In this document: positions 1 to 7,253 of the stretch, piece by piece
Numbering within the stretch: position 1 is the first letter of the stretch
How the letters are laid out: the number at the start of each line of letters is the position of its first letter
Source of the DNA: Chloroflexota bacterium
Lineage (GTDB): Bacteria; Chloroflexota; Anaerolineae; Promineifilales; Promineifilaceae
Assembly (NCBI GenBank): GCA_024223125.1
Contig: JAAEOP010001077.1
Span: 1 to 12,615 of the forward strand
Reading direction: 5' to 3'
DNA length: 12,615 bases
The notes under the pieces: generated by a model
What the model was told of the DNA's origin: nothing
The model's input: only the letters and a program-made list of their open reading frames with translations
Database searches by the model: none
Made by a program: the position numbers and the translations under genes

Positions 1-167
1 AAATATCCGGTTGTTTTCGTAGCGAAGAAGGTGCCAGAGATTTTTGTACCATTCGCAGCTACATTTCGACCATGAGAAAACAGTCGGTCAATGTATGGGA
101 GGCGTTAGGATCAGTTTTTTCCGAGAAAATTCTTACCCCCTCTGTTCGCCCCCACCTGTATAGTTAC
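1..167 (+). mobile_element. Right end of an IS66-family insertion sequence
   Basis: The left edge of the window is the 3' end of an insertion sequence. It encodes an IS66-type transposase C-terminus, and its last bases (153-167, CACCTGTATAGTTAC) read inward as GTAACTATACAGGTG, matching the 5'-GTAA start known for IS66-family terminal repeats. The same terminal sequence recurs with one base change in the mini-element at 7333-7347, which supports the assigned boundary. If the element ends at 167, the adjacent eight bases (168-175, TAACGATT) would be the target duplication; its partner lies outside the window. The family call rests on the protein; the exact end is inferred. Confidence 0.7.
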
Positions 168-170
168 TAA
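3..170 (+). CDS. IS66-family transposase, C-terminal fragment (5' end outside window)
   Basis: The frame is open from the window edge to a TAA at 168-170, giving 55 codons. It contains [12 protein letters not shown] followed by [21 protein letters not shown] and a short tail. This is the conserved C-terminal signature of the IS66-family DDE transposase (TnpC): a GxFRSxxGA block, then RSYxSTxRKxG and an xALxxxF helix. The upstream catalytic domain is outside the window, so I cannot say whether the gene is intact. The last residues are encoded by the terminal repeat itself, and the stop codon lies just past the predicted element end, so it may be supplied by flanking DNA. The gene is unrelated to the purine cluster. 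Confidence 0.75.
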   Translation: MSGCFRSEEGARDFCTIRSYISTMRKQSVNVWEALGSVFSEKILTPSVRPHLYSY

Positions 171-180
171 CGATTAACTC

Positions 181-213
181 AAACTCCCTCTAACCGCACA
201 GGGAGTTTTTAAT
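181..213 (+). terminator. Intrinsic-terminator-like hairpin upstream of purL
   Basis: A perfect 9-bp stem, AAACTCCCT (181-189) with AGGGAGTTT (200-208), encloses a 10-base loop and runs into T-rich sequence (206-215). It lies between the IS66 end and purL, so it should end transcription coming out of the insertion sequence or an older upstream gene. It could instead act as an attenuator in the purL leader if the promoter lies upstream. No alternative anti-terminator pairing is evident. Confidence 0.6.
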
Positions 214-234
214 TTGCTATTGGAGAAAGAAAAC

Positions 235-3200
235 TTGCCTAAAGCCAATCAAAAACCTCCTTCGATTTATCGTATTCACGTCACGCCGCGCCAGAGCAAC
301 GGCCGTTCCCACATCCAAGCCGCGCATCAATTAGGCATAACCGGGCTGAAAGCGTGCCATGCCAGCCAGTTGTATTTCTTGTACGGCCGTCTCACCCTCA
401 TTAACATCCAACAAATCGCCACTAACCTGCTGGTCGATCCCGTCACCGAGCAGTGGGTGGTAGGGGATGGGTTAGCGGCAGATGGGCAAACCGCCATCGA
501 AGTCACCCTGCATCCCGGCGTGACTGACCCGCCCGCCGAGAATCTGGTACGCGCCGCCCGCCAAATGGGTATTGACGGGCTAGAACAGGCCGCGACCGGC
601 CAGCATTTCCGGCTCAGTGGGGATTTGAGCGATGTTGATTTGCACCGATTGGCTAACGAGGTGTTCGCTAATCCAGTTGTTCAGCATACAGCCGTTAACC
701 ACCCCATCGCCCCCCCCTTCGTCCCGGCCCAACCCGCCGACGATACCGTTGAAACCTTCCCCTTGCGCGAGGCCGGCGACGACCAATTGCTGGCTGTCAG
801 CGCAGAGCGGCGGTTGGCGTTGGATTTGGCCGAGATGCAAGCCATCCGCGATTATTTCCGCGACGAAGGGCGTGATCCGACCGATGTGGAACTGGAAACA
901 TTAGCCCAAACATGGAGCGAACATTGCGTCCACAAAACGTTCCGCGCCGCCATCAGCTATACCGGTCCCGACGGCGAGACGGAAGAGATTGACGGCCTGC
1001 TCAACACCTACATCCGCGCCGCCACCGAGCAGGTAAACAAGCCATGGGTACATTCGGCGTTTGTGGATAATGCTGGCATTGTGGCGTTTGACGACCATTT
1101 TGATTTGGCGTTTAAGGCCGAAACGCACAATCACCCCTCCGCGTTGGAGCCGTTTGGCGGCGCGAACACGGGTGTGGGCGGCGTGGTGCGCGATGTGCTG
1201 GGCGTGAGCGCGCGCCCCATCGCCAACACCGACGTGCTTTGCTTTGGTCCGCCCGATTTGCCGCTAGATGAGTTGCCAGATGGCGTGTTACATCCGCGCC
1301 GCATTGCCGATGGCGTGGTGGCGGGCGTGGAGGATTATGGCAATAAGATGGGCATCCCCACCGTCAACGGCGCCATTTTGTACGACGCCGGCTACACGTC
1401 CAATCCGTTGGTGTATGTGGGCTGTTTGGGCATTTTGCCGCGCGGTTCGCACCCCACAGAGGCGCAAGCGGGGGATATGATTGTGGCGATTGGCGGGCAC
1501 ACGGGCCGCGACGGTTTGCGCGGGGCGACGTTTTCGAGCATGGAGATGGATGTGGATACGGGGGAAGTGGCGGGAACAGCCGTCCAAATCGGCCATCCCA
1601 TCATGGAAAAAATGGTGCAGGAAGTGGTTTTATGCGCCCGTGATGAGCGCTTATACACGGCCATTACCGACTGCGGCGCGGGCGGTTTTTCATCGGCGGT
1701 GGGTGAGATGGGCGAGGATTTGGGGGCGCGTGTCCAACTAAAAAACATCACGCTCAAATATCCGGGATTGCGGCCGTGGGAAATCTGGCTCAGTGAAGCG
1801 CAGGAGCGGATGGTGTTGGCTGTGCCGCCGCAAAATTGGCCCCGCTTGCAAGAAATTTGTGCCGGGCAAGATGTGGAGGCGATTCAGTTAGGCACGTTCA
1901 CGGGAAACGGCCGTCTGGAAATAGATTACGGCGATCGTCGCGTTGGCGATATGACGATGGCCTTTTTGCATGATGGCATACCGCGTCGTCATCTGAAAGC
2001 GGTTTGGACGGGAGCGGCGACTAACGATCGGGGGAGCGGCGACCAACGGTCACTTGCAGCAGGGGAGAATATATCTCCAGCTAAAGCTCTTTTGAAATTG
2101 TTGGCACATCCTGATATTCGCAGTAAGGAAGGGGTGATTCGGCAGTATGATCATGAGGTACAGGGTGGAACGGCCGTTAAACCCCTCACCGGCCTCCACA
2201 ATCATGGTCCGTCTGATGCGGCCGTTCTCATTCCCGCCAACCAGCAATCAGCCACCAACCACCAGCCACCAAAAGCCGTCGCCCTCAGCAACGGCATTCG
2301 CCCCAACTACACCGCCCTCGACCCGTACCGGATGGCCTGGGCGGCAGTGGATGAGGCGTTTCGGAATGTAACGGCCGTTGGCGCCGACCCCGATCAAGTT
2401 GCCATTCTGGATAATTTCTGCTGGGGCAACCCCAATCTGCCCGACCGATTAGGTTCGCTGGTGCGTTGCGTTCAGGGCTGTTACGATGCGGCCATCGCCT
2501 TCAACACGCCCTACATTTCCGGCAAAGACAGTTTGAACAATGAGTACACGGAGGGAGACGGCCGTAAACACGCCATCCCCGGAACCCTGCTCATCTCCGC
2601 CATGGGCATCGTCCCCAACGTAAACCAAACCGTCACGATGGATTTGAAACAGGCGAGCAACCTCCTCTTCATCATCGGCGATACGGGAACGGAATTGGGC
2701 GGCTCTCACTACAAGCAAATCGGCGGGACTGTCTCGCAACGGCAAGTTCCGCACCCGGTAAAAGATGGATTAAACCGGATGCGTGCCTTGCATCAAGCCA
2801 TTAAAACCGATTTGGTACAGGCTTGTCACGATTGTTCCGAAGGCGGGCTGGCCGTCACGCTGGCCGAGATGTGTTTGGCTGGCGGCCTCGGCGCCGAAAT
2901 CCAACTGCAAAACATCCCCCTAAGCGAACCCATAGCTGTGGCCAGTCTTCAGACCGCGCCACCCGCCGCCGCCGAAACCATCCTGTTTTCCGAAACACTC
3001 TCCCGCTTTGTGGTCGAAATACGCCCCGAAGATGCCGCCCGTTTTCAAAAAATCATCGCCGACCACCCTCACGCCCAAATCGGCCGTATCAGCGGCAACC
3101 GCCTCCACATCGCTAACCAAGACACCACCCTCATCGACCTCCCTATTACTGACTTGGAACAAGCATGGCGCGGGCAGAGTTCGGTAAACAGCACTCAATT

Positions 3201-4026
3201 ATTAGCAACCAGTAAGCAGTCTCCAAGCCCCAATCTCCAATCTCCAATCTCCCAATCCCCCCGCGTCCTCATCCTCCACGCCAGCGGCACCAACCGCGAC
3301 CGAGATGCGGCCTTGGCGTGCGAATTGGCTGGCGGGCAGCCGGAAGTGGTGCATGTGAACCAGTTGTTGAGCGGGGAACGACGCTTGTGCGATTACCACA
3401 TGCTGGTTGTTCCTGGCGGCTTTTCGTATGGGGACGATTTGGGCGCAGGTGTGTTGTGGTCGCGGGATTTGCAGGCTGGATTGAGTGAGTCGATGGAAAG
3501 GTTTGTGGTGGACGGCCGTCCCGTCATCGGCATTTGCAACGGTTTTCAGGCGTTGGTTAAGGCTGGTATTTTGCTCGGTGGTGAGGGAAACGGCCGTTCC
3601 GTCACCCTCACCTTCAACCAATCAAGCCAATTTGAATGCCGCTGGGTCTGGCTGGAACCCAATCCACACAGCCCCAGCCTCTTCACCGCCGGGATGACCG
3701 AACCCATCTATTGCCCGGTGGCGCATGGCGAAGGGCGTTTGGCCGTCAGCAATGAGACTGCGTTAACGCAACTCCAATCGCAAAACCTCATCCCGTTAAC
3801 TTATGCCAACGCGCCATCTGCCCCTGCTCAAACCATTGCCTATCCCGCCAATCCCAACGGCTCTGTTCTCAACGCAGCGGCATTATGCAATCCGACAGGC
3901 AATGTTTTAGGTCTGATGCCTCATCCCGAAAACCACATTTTCCCCTGGCAACATCCCCGCCGTCATCGTGGCGAAAAAGGTGGGTTAGGGTTAGGGTTAT
4001 TTATTAATGGTATTAAGAATGCGTAG
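235..4026 (+). CDS. purL: Phosphoribosylformylglycinamidine synthase, single-chain PurS-PurS-PurL-PurQ fusion
   Basis: This enzyme converts FGAR, glutamine and ATP to FGAM in the cytoplasm (step 4 of IMP synthesis). Read as 1,263 residues, it holds two PurS-like repeats (about 12-75, starting YRIHVTP, and 88-150, starting IEVTLHP). The synthetase follows at about 184-985, with the TWSEHC motif (His230), GRDGLRGATFSS and SGKDSLNNE. A PurQ-type glutaminase fills 1010-1263, with nucleophile Cys1101 in GICNGFQ and His1230/Glu1232 in MPHPEN. I prefer the TTG at 235 because GGAG (222-225) sits 9 bases upstream. The TTG at 214 is also possible, but its apparent ribosome site lies in the terminator stem. 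Low-complexity repeat sequence fills parts of the chain (2010-2048, about 2240-2270, 3231-3260, 3982-3999). The PurL-PurQ linker is repeat-derived. In many bacteria these modules are separate subunits. The function is certain; the start is less so. Confidence 0.95.
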   Translation: MPKANQKPPSIYRIHVTPRQSNGRSHIQAAHQLGITGLKACHASQLYFLYGRLTLINIQQIATNLLVDPVTEQWVVGDGLAADGQTAIEVTLHPGVTDPPAENLVRAARQMGIDGLEQAATGQHFRLSGDLSDVDLHRLANEVFANPVVQHTAVNHPIAPPFVPAQPADDTVETFPLREAGDDQLLAVSAERRLALDLAEMQAIRDYFRDEGRDPTDVELETLAQTWSEHCVHKTFRAAISYTGPDGETEEIDGLLNTYIRAATEQVNKPWVHSAFVDNAGIVAFDDHFDLAFKAETHNHPSALEPFGGANTGVGGVVRDVLGVSARPIANTDVLCFGPPDLPLDELPDGVLHPRRIADGVVAGVEDYGNKMGIPTVNGAILYDAGYTSNPLVYVGCLGILPRGSHPTEAQAGDMIVAIGGHTGRDGLRGATFSSMEMDVDTGEVAGTAVQIGHPIMEKMVQEVVLCARDERLYTAITDCGAGGFSSAVGEMGEDLGARVQLKNITLKYPGLRPWEIWLSEAQERMVLAVPPQNWPRLQEICAGQDVEAIQLGTFTGNGRLEIDYGDRRVGDMTMAFLHDGIPRRHLKAVWTGAATNDRGSGDQRSLAAGENISPAKALLKLLAHPDIRSKEGVIRQYDHEVQGGTAVKPLTGLHNHGPSDAAVLIPANQQSATNHQPPKAVALSNGIRPNYTALDPYRMAWAAVDEAFRNVTAVGADPDQVAILDNFCWGNPNLPDRLGSLVRCVQGCYDAAIAFNTPYISGKDSLNNEYTEGDGRKHAIPGTLLISAMGIVPNVNQTVTMDLKQASNLLFIIGDTGTELGGSHYKQIGGTVSQRQVPHPVKDGLNRMRALHQAIKTDLVQACHDCSEGGLAVTLAEMCLAGGLGAEIQLQNIPLSEPIAVASLQTAPPAAAETILFSETLSRFVVEIRPEDAARFQKIIADHPHAQIGRISGNRLHIANQDTTLIDLPITDLEQAWRGQSSVNSTQLLATSKQSPSPNLQSPISQSPRVLILHASGTNRDRDAALACELAGGQPEVVHVNQLLSGERRLCDYHMLVVPGGFSYGDDLGAGVLWSRDLQAGLSESMERFVVDGRPVIGICNGFQALVKAGILLGGEGNGRSVTLTFNQSSQFECRWVWLEPNPHSPSLFTAGMTEPIYCPVAHGEGRLAVSNETALTQLQSQNLIPLTYANAPSAPAQTIAYPANPNGSVLNAAALCNPTGNVLGLMPHPENHIFPWQHPRRHRGEKGGLGLGLFINGIKNA
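2010..2048 (+). repeat. Short direct repeat inside purL
   Basis: GGGAGCGGCGACTAACG (2010-2026) is repeated at 2032-2048 with one difference (C for T), at a 22-bp period. It encodes a Gly/Asn/Asp-rich stretch (TGAATNDRGSGDQRS) just after a conserved synthetase block, so it looks like a tolerated loop insertion. The period is not a multiple of three, so the two copies are read in different frames. Confidence 0.7.
3231..3260 (+). repeat. Tandem 7-bp repeat (AATCTCC) at the PurL-PurQ junction
   Basis: Three exact AATCTCC units (3232-3252) are followed by C and a variant AATCCCC. Because seven is not a multiple of three, the units are read in different frames and give the linker NLQSPISQSP directly before the PurQ domain begins at RVLILHASG. 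The same heptad on either strand occurs in the spacers after purC, purO and purD. Confidence 0.85.
3982..3999 (+). repeat. Three GGGTTA units at the purL 3' end
   Basis: Three perfect tandem GGGTTA hexamers encode the GLGLGL stretch near the C-terminus, beyond the conserved PurQ MPHPEN motif. This is a simple-sequence tail and no function is evident. Confidence 0.8.
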
Positions 4027-4074
4027 CATTTGTACATGCCCAAACAGAATTTTATCTCAAAAAGGAAATGAATT

Positions 4075-5019
4075 ATGCTTACTCATGAAGAGTTACTAAA
4101 AGCAGTTCCCCACGCGCTGGCATCGGTTGATGTGGCGGGTTGGGGCGAGAAGGATGAAGGGAAGGTGCGAGATATTTATAAGAGAAACGGCCGTCGCCTG
4201 CTTATCACCACCGACCGCGTATCTGCCTTTGACTGTGTGTTGGGGCTGATTCCGTACAAAGGGCAGGTGCTAAACCAGCTAAGCGCGTGGTGGTTTGAGC
4301 AAATGACCGACATCGTTAACAACCACATCATCTCTATTCCTGACCCCAATTGCGCCATCGTCCATGAAGCAGAGCCGTTGCCGGTGGAGATTATCGTGCG
4401 TGGTTATATTACCGGCGTTACCAAAACATCATTGTGGTATTTATATGATCAGGGGGATAGACGGCCGTATGGCATCCCCATGCCCGACGGCTTGCAGAAA
4501 AACGACGCTCTGCCCACGCCCATCATCACTCCCACCACCAAAGCGGAAAAAGGCAGCCATGATGAAAAACTAACCCGCGATGAGATTTTAGAGCGCGGCT
4601 TGGTCGCGCCCGATTTGTGGGAGAAGGTGGAAACGGCCGCTCTTGCCGTCTTCGCACGCGGTCAAGAAATCGCCGCCTGCGCGGGCCTGATTTTGGTAGA
4701 CACCAAATACGAGATAGGCTTGGTCAACGGCAAATTGACCCTCATCGACGAAATCCACACCCCCGATTCCAGCCGTTACTGGATTGCCGACACCTACCAA
4801 TCGGGCACAGAACTGAAAAACTTCGACAAAGAATTCCTGCGTAAATGGTTCGCCGAGCAAGGGTATCGCGGCGACGGCGAAGCGCCCATCATGCCGCCCG
4901 AATTCATCGCTCAGGTCGCTACCCGTTACATCGCCGCCTACGAAAAGCTCACCGGACAAGAATTTGTCCCCGGCGCGCAACCCGCAGCGGCACGGATTGC
5001 TGAAAATTTGAAAGATTAG
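4075..5019 (+). CDS. purC: SAICAR synthase (phosphoribosylaminoimidazole-succinocarboxamide synthase)
   Basis: PurC ligates aspartate to CAIR using ATP to form SAICAR (step 7). The 314-residue protein is of the longer type seen in yeast Ade1 rather than the shorter (about 240-residue) E. coli type. Visible motifs are GKVRDIYKRNGRRLLITTDR with SAFD near the N-terminus (nucleotide-binding region), EIIVRGYITG near residue 110, TPTTKAEKGSHDE around 152-164, LILVDTKYEIG, and LIDEIHTPDSSRYW, the substrate-binding block near the C-terminal third. The ATG start is set by AAAGGA at 4061-4066, 8 bases upstream. It begins 48 bases after purL and is followed by a heptad-repeat hairpin before purE. The stop codon lies in a GATTAG motif that resembles the repeat unit downstream. 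The call is secure. Confidence 0.96.
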   Translation: MLTHEELLKAVPHALASVDVAGWGEKDEGKVRDIYKRNGRRLLITTDRVSAFDCVLGLIPYKGQVLNQLSAWWFEQMTDIVNNHIISIPDPNCAIVHEAEPLPVEIIVRGYITGVTKTSLWYLYDQGDRRPYGIPMPDGLQKNDALPTPIITPTTKAEKGSHDEKLTRDEILERGLVAPDLWEKVETAALAVFARGQEIAACAGLILVDTKYEIGLVNGKLTLIDEIHTPDSSRYWIADTYQSGTELKNFDKEFLRKWFAEQGYRGDGEAPIMPPEFIAQVATRYIAAYEKLTGQEFVPGAQPAAARIAENLKD

Positions 5020-5023
5020 GCAA

Positions 5024-5063
5024 GATTAGAGATTAGGGTAATCTCCATCCAATCCCTAATCTC
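5024..5063 (+). repeat. Heptad-repeat hairpin between purC and purE
   Basis: A perfect 10-bp inverted repeat, GAGATTAGGG (5029-5038) with CCCTAATCTC (5054-5063), has a 15-base loop. It is built from GATTAGA/GATTAGG-like heptads related to those at 3231, 9283 and 10616. It ends immediately before the purE ribosome site AAAGGA (5064-5069), so in mRNA it could influence purE translation. It lacks a T tract and is not a typical terminator. Confidence 0.75.
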
Positions 5064-5076
5064 AAAGGACGTTATG

Positions 5077-5556
5077 ATGAAACCAATCGTACCTATTTTG
5101 ATGGGATCCAAGTCTGATTTGGAGTACGCGCAGAAAATTGTGGCTGCGTTGGCTGATTTGGGTGTTGAAAGTAAAATGCGGATCGGATCGGCACATAAGA
5201 CGCCGGCTCATGCGCTGGAAATCATCGCCCAATATGAGGCTGACCCGCGCCCGAAGGTGTATATCACCATTGCCGGACGTTCTAATGCGTTGAGCGGATT
5301 TTTGGACGCGCAAGTGACTGCGCCCGTCATCGCCTGTCCGCCGCCCTCCAACAGTTTCGGCGGTGCGGATATTTTCTCTTCGTTGCGGATGCCCAGCGGC
5401 GTGGCTCCGGCGGTGGTGTTAGACCCCAAAGGCGCGGCGTTGCTGTCTGCCAAAATTTTGGGGCTGTCCGATCCCGCCATCAAACAAAATGTAGCCGCGT
5501 TGCAACAAAAAAATGTTGACCGCATTTTGCGAGATGACGCGGAGATAACCAAGTAG
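5077..5556 (+). CDS. purE: Class II PurE, AIR carboxylase
   Basis: This protein makes CAIR from AIR (step 6). Its motifs are those of class II PurE, as in the human PAICS carboxylase domain and Treponema: GSKSDL (residues 10-15), SAHKTP (His40-Lys41), AGRSNALSG (Arg68-Ser69-Asn70), ACPPPSNSFGGADIFSSLRMPSG and LDPKGAALLSAKILGL. Class I enzymes instead have SAHRTP and AGGAAHLPG and use N5-CAIR made by PurK. Class II enzymes carboxylate AIR with CO2 directly, consistent with the absence of purK here. The length (159 residues) is normal. Two ATG codons lie in tandem at 5074 and 5077; AAAGGA at 5064-5069 is better spaced (7 bases) for the second. The family is certain and the class II assignment strong; the exact start is uncertain by one codon. 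Confidence 0.93.
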   Translation: MKPIVPILMGSKSDLEYAQKIVAALADLGVESKMRIGSAHKTPAHALEIIAQYEADPRPKVYITIAGRSNALSGFLDAQVTAPVIACPPPSNSFGGADIFSSLRMPSGVAPAVVLDPKGAALLSAKILGLSDPAIKQNVAALQQKNVDRILRDDAEITK

Positions 5557-5576
5557 TCCATTCCAAGAGGATGAAT

Positions 5577-5666
5577 ATGAAAAACGCCGATTACTGGAAC
5601 AATGAGGGCGCTCAGAAAATATTTTCTCATCCGCTTTCAGGAAAAAAGTATGAATTTTTGGTTTGA
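5577..5666 (+). pseudogene. Short ORF resembling the start of a SAM-dependent methyltransferase, overlapping purF
   Basis: This 29-codon ORF has a good ribosome site (AAGAGG, 5565-5570, 6 bases before the ATG). It encodes MKNADYWNNEGAQKIFSHPL and then a short unrelated tail. The segment YWNNEGAQKIFSHP resembles the N-terminal helix of class I SAM-dependent methyltransferases (pattern YWN..G..K.F..P), but no methyltransferase core follows. It therefore looks like the remnant of a gene removed by deletion between purE and purF. It stops 17 bases inside purF in another frame, so it could act as a translated leader coupled to purF. The methyltransferase resemblance is from memory and weak; the ORF and its ribosome site are directly visible. 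Confidence 0.4.
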
Positions 5667-7131
5667 CGACGATAAAATGCACGATGAATGCGGCGTGTTT
5701 GGGGTGTTTGCGTTGGAGCGGGAGGTGGCACGGCTGGCGTTTTTTGCTTTGTATGCGTTGCAGCATCGCGGGCAGGAAAGCGCGGGGATTGTGACCAGCG
5801 ACGGCCGTTTAGCCTATCAGCACAAAGGAATGGGGTTGGTGGCGCAGGTGTTTGATGAAGAGAATTTACGGCCGTTGCTAGGTCATCTCGCCATCGGACA
5901 AACGCGATACTCTACCACTGGCTCATCCAATCTGCGTAACGCCCAGCCCTACCTCATCGAAACCATCTACGGGCCGCTGGGCATCGCCCACAACGGCAAC
6001 CTGACCAATGCTGAAGCGCTGCGCCAGCAACTTCTTGAACGGGGCGTCGGCCTCTCCTCCACCAGCGACAGCGAAGTGATTACCCAAATGCTGGCCGCGC
6101 CGCCCGAAGTGTGGGGAGAATCAGAACCGACGGACGACCGCTGGATTGCACGTATCCGCGCCTTTATGCAAGTCGCTGAAGGAGCGTATTCGCTCACCTT
6201 GCTCACCCACGACGCCATTTATGCCGTCCGCGACCCGTTGGGATTACGGCCGCTTTGCTTAGGCCAGCTAAACAACGGTAGCTCTGACAGCTATGTCGTC
6301 GCTTCCGAAACATGCGCTTTAGGAACCATCGGCGCCGAACAGTTGCGCGATATTGAGCCGGGCGAGATTGTACGCCTCGATGCCGACGGTTTGACTACCT
6401 TCTCCGGTGTGCAATCTAACAAACATACTCTGTGCATCTTTGAACACGTCTATTTTGCCCGCCCCGATTCGACATTGAATGGGCAAACGACCCATCAGGT
6501 ACGCCAGCAGTTAGGTAGACAATTGGCAAGGGAAACGGCCGTTGCCGCTGATGCAGTCGTCGGCGTTCCTGATTCGGCCACACCCCATGCCATCGGTTAC
6601 AGTCTGGAATCGGGCATCCCGTACACGGAAGGGTTGACAAAGAACCGATACATCGGCCGTACCTTCATCCAGCCAGACGACCGCCTGCGGAAGGAAGGTG
6701 TACGCATCAAATACAATCCGTTAACGGCCAATTTGCAGGGCAAACGGATTGTTTTGGTAGACGATTCGATTGTGCGCGGCAACACGGCCGGACCGCTGGT
6801 GCAACTGTTGCGCGATGCGGGGGCAACCGAAGTTCACGTCCGCGTCGCCTCGCCGCCCATTCGCCATCCCTGCTTTATGGGCGTGGATATGGTGACGTAC
6901 AGCGAACTAATCGCCTACCAGCTAAATGTGGCTGAGATTTGCGACCGGATTGGGGCTGATTCGTTGGGATATTTGAGTTTGGAGGGGTTGGAAACGGCCG
7001 TTAATTGGAAAAACGCCCAACCCCAATCCCACTGCACCGCCTGTTTTTCCGGCCAATACCCCATCCCCATCCCCGAATGGCTGTTCGAGGAAAATCGGGA
7101 GAAATTGGTGTTTGAAAAAGCATTAGGGTAA
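5650..7131 (+). CDS. purF: Amidophosphoribosyltransferase, iron-sulfur type
   Basis: PurF makes phosphoribosylamine from PRPP and glutamine, the committed first step. I place the start at ATG 5650 (AGGA at 5639-5642, 7 bases upstream), giving 493 residues; an in-frame ATG at 5602 has no ribosome site. The first 13 residues form a propeptide, and cleavage would expose Cys14 of DECGVFGVFA as the N-terminal nucleophile. The Ntn glutaminase domain follows (LQHRGQESAGI, GQTRYSTTGSS, HNGNLTNA), then the phosphoribosyltransferase domain with the PRPP loop IVLVDDSIVRGNTAG. Cys262, Cys408, Cys462 and Cys465 (CTAC) match the four ligands of the 4Fe-4S cluster in Bacillus subtilis PurF, so this is the cluster-bearing, oxygen-sensitive type with propeptide processing. 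In that family AMP and GMP feed back on activity; here this is inferred. Identity is certain. Confidence 0.96.
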   Translation: MNFWFDDDKMHDECGVFGVFALEREVARLAFFALYALQHRGQESAGIVTSDGRLAYQHKGMGLVAQVFDEENLRPLLGHLAIGQTRYSTTGSSNLRNAQPYLIETIYGPLGIAHNGNLTNAEALRQQLLERGVGLSSTSDSEVITQMLAAPPEVWGESEPTDDRWIARIRAFMQVAEGAYSLTLLTHDAIYAVRDPLGLRPLCLGQLNNGSSDSYVVASETCALGTIGAEQLRDIEPGEIVRLDADGLTTFSGVQSNKHTLCIFEHVYFARPDSTLNGQTTHQVRQQLGRQLARETAVAADAVVGVPDSATPHAIGYSLESGIPYTEGLTKNRYIGRTFIQPDDRLRKEGVRIKYNPLTANLQGKRIVLVDDSIVRGNTAGPLVQLLRDAGATEVHVRVASPPIRHPCFMGVDMVTYSELIAYQLNVAEICDRIGADSLGYLSLEGLETAVNWKNAQPQSHCTACFSGQYPIPIPEWLFEENREKLVFEKALG

Positions 7132-7132
7132 G

Positions 7133-7183
7133 GCCAATTCCAAAAAATAATAATCCCGAATTGATGCCATTTTGGGAATTGGC
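7133..7183 (+). repeat. Inverted repeat immediately after purF
   Basis: GCCAATTCC (7133-7141) pairs with GGAATTGGC (7175-7183), a 9-bp stem starting two bases after the purF stop; adjoining AAAA and TTTT extend it imperfectly. No T tract follows on the + strand, so it may protect the mRNA 3' end rather than terminate transcription. Confidence 0.55.
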
Positions 7184-7186
7184 TAG

Positions 7187-7232
7187 AGGCTTTTTCAAAA
7201 CGGGTAGGATCATTTAATTTTTGAAAAAGCCT
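7187..7232 (+). repeat. 14-bp perfect inverted repeat downstream of purF
   Basis: AGGCTTTTTCAAAA (7187-7200) pairs perfectly with TTTTGAAAAAGCCT (7219-7232) around an 18-base loop. The stem is AT-rich with a GGC base clamp and has no T tract beyond it. It could be a weak terminator, an mRNA-processing hairpin or the remains of a small mobile repeat. Confidence 0.6.
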
Positions 7233-7253
7233 AAACCAAAATCAAGAACCAAT

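Noticed and set aside
171..234. Purine riboswitch or PurR-type operator in the purL leader
   Set aside because: The leader is very short; I see only the terminator-like hairpin and no conserved purine-riboswitch core or tandem PurR-box pattern.
580..3621. Long minus-strand and alternate-frame ORFs across purL
   Set aside because: They overlap a well-conserved gene, show no recognisable motifs or ribosome sites, and follow from the codon composition of purL.
3982..3999. Telomere-like GGGTTA array
   Set aside because: There are only three units inside a coding sequence; it is a simple repeat and has no link to telomeres.
5602..5649. An earlier purF start at ATG 5602
   Set aside because: It lacks a ribosome site and would give an unusually long propeptide before the catalytic cysteine; ATG 5650 has AGGA at proper spacing.
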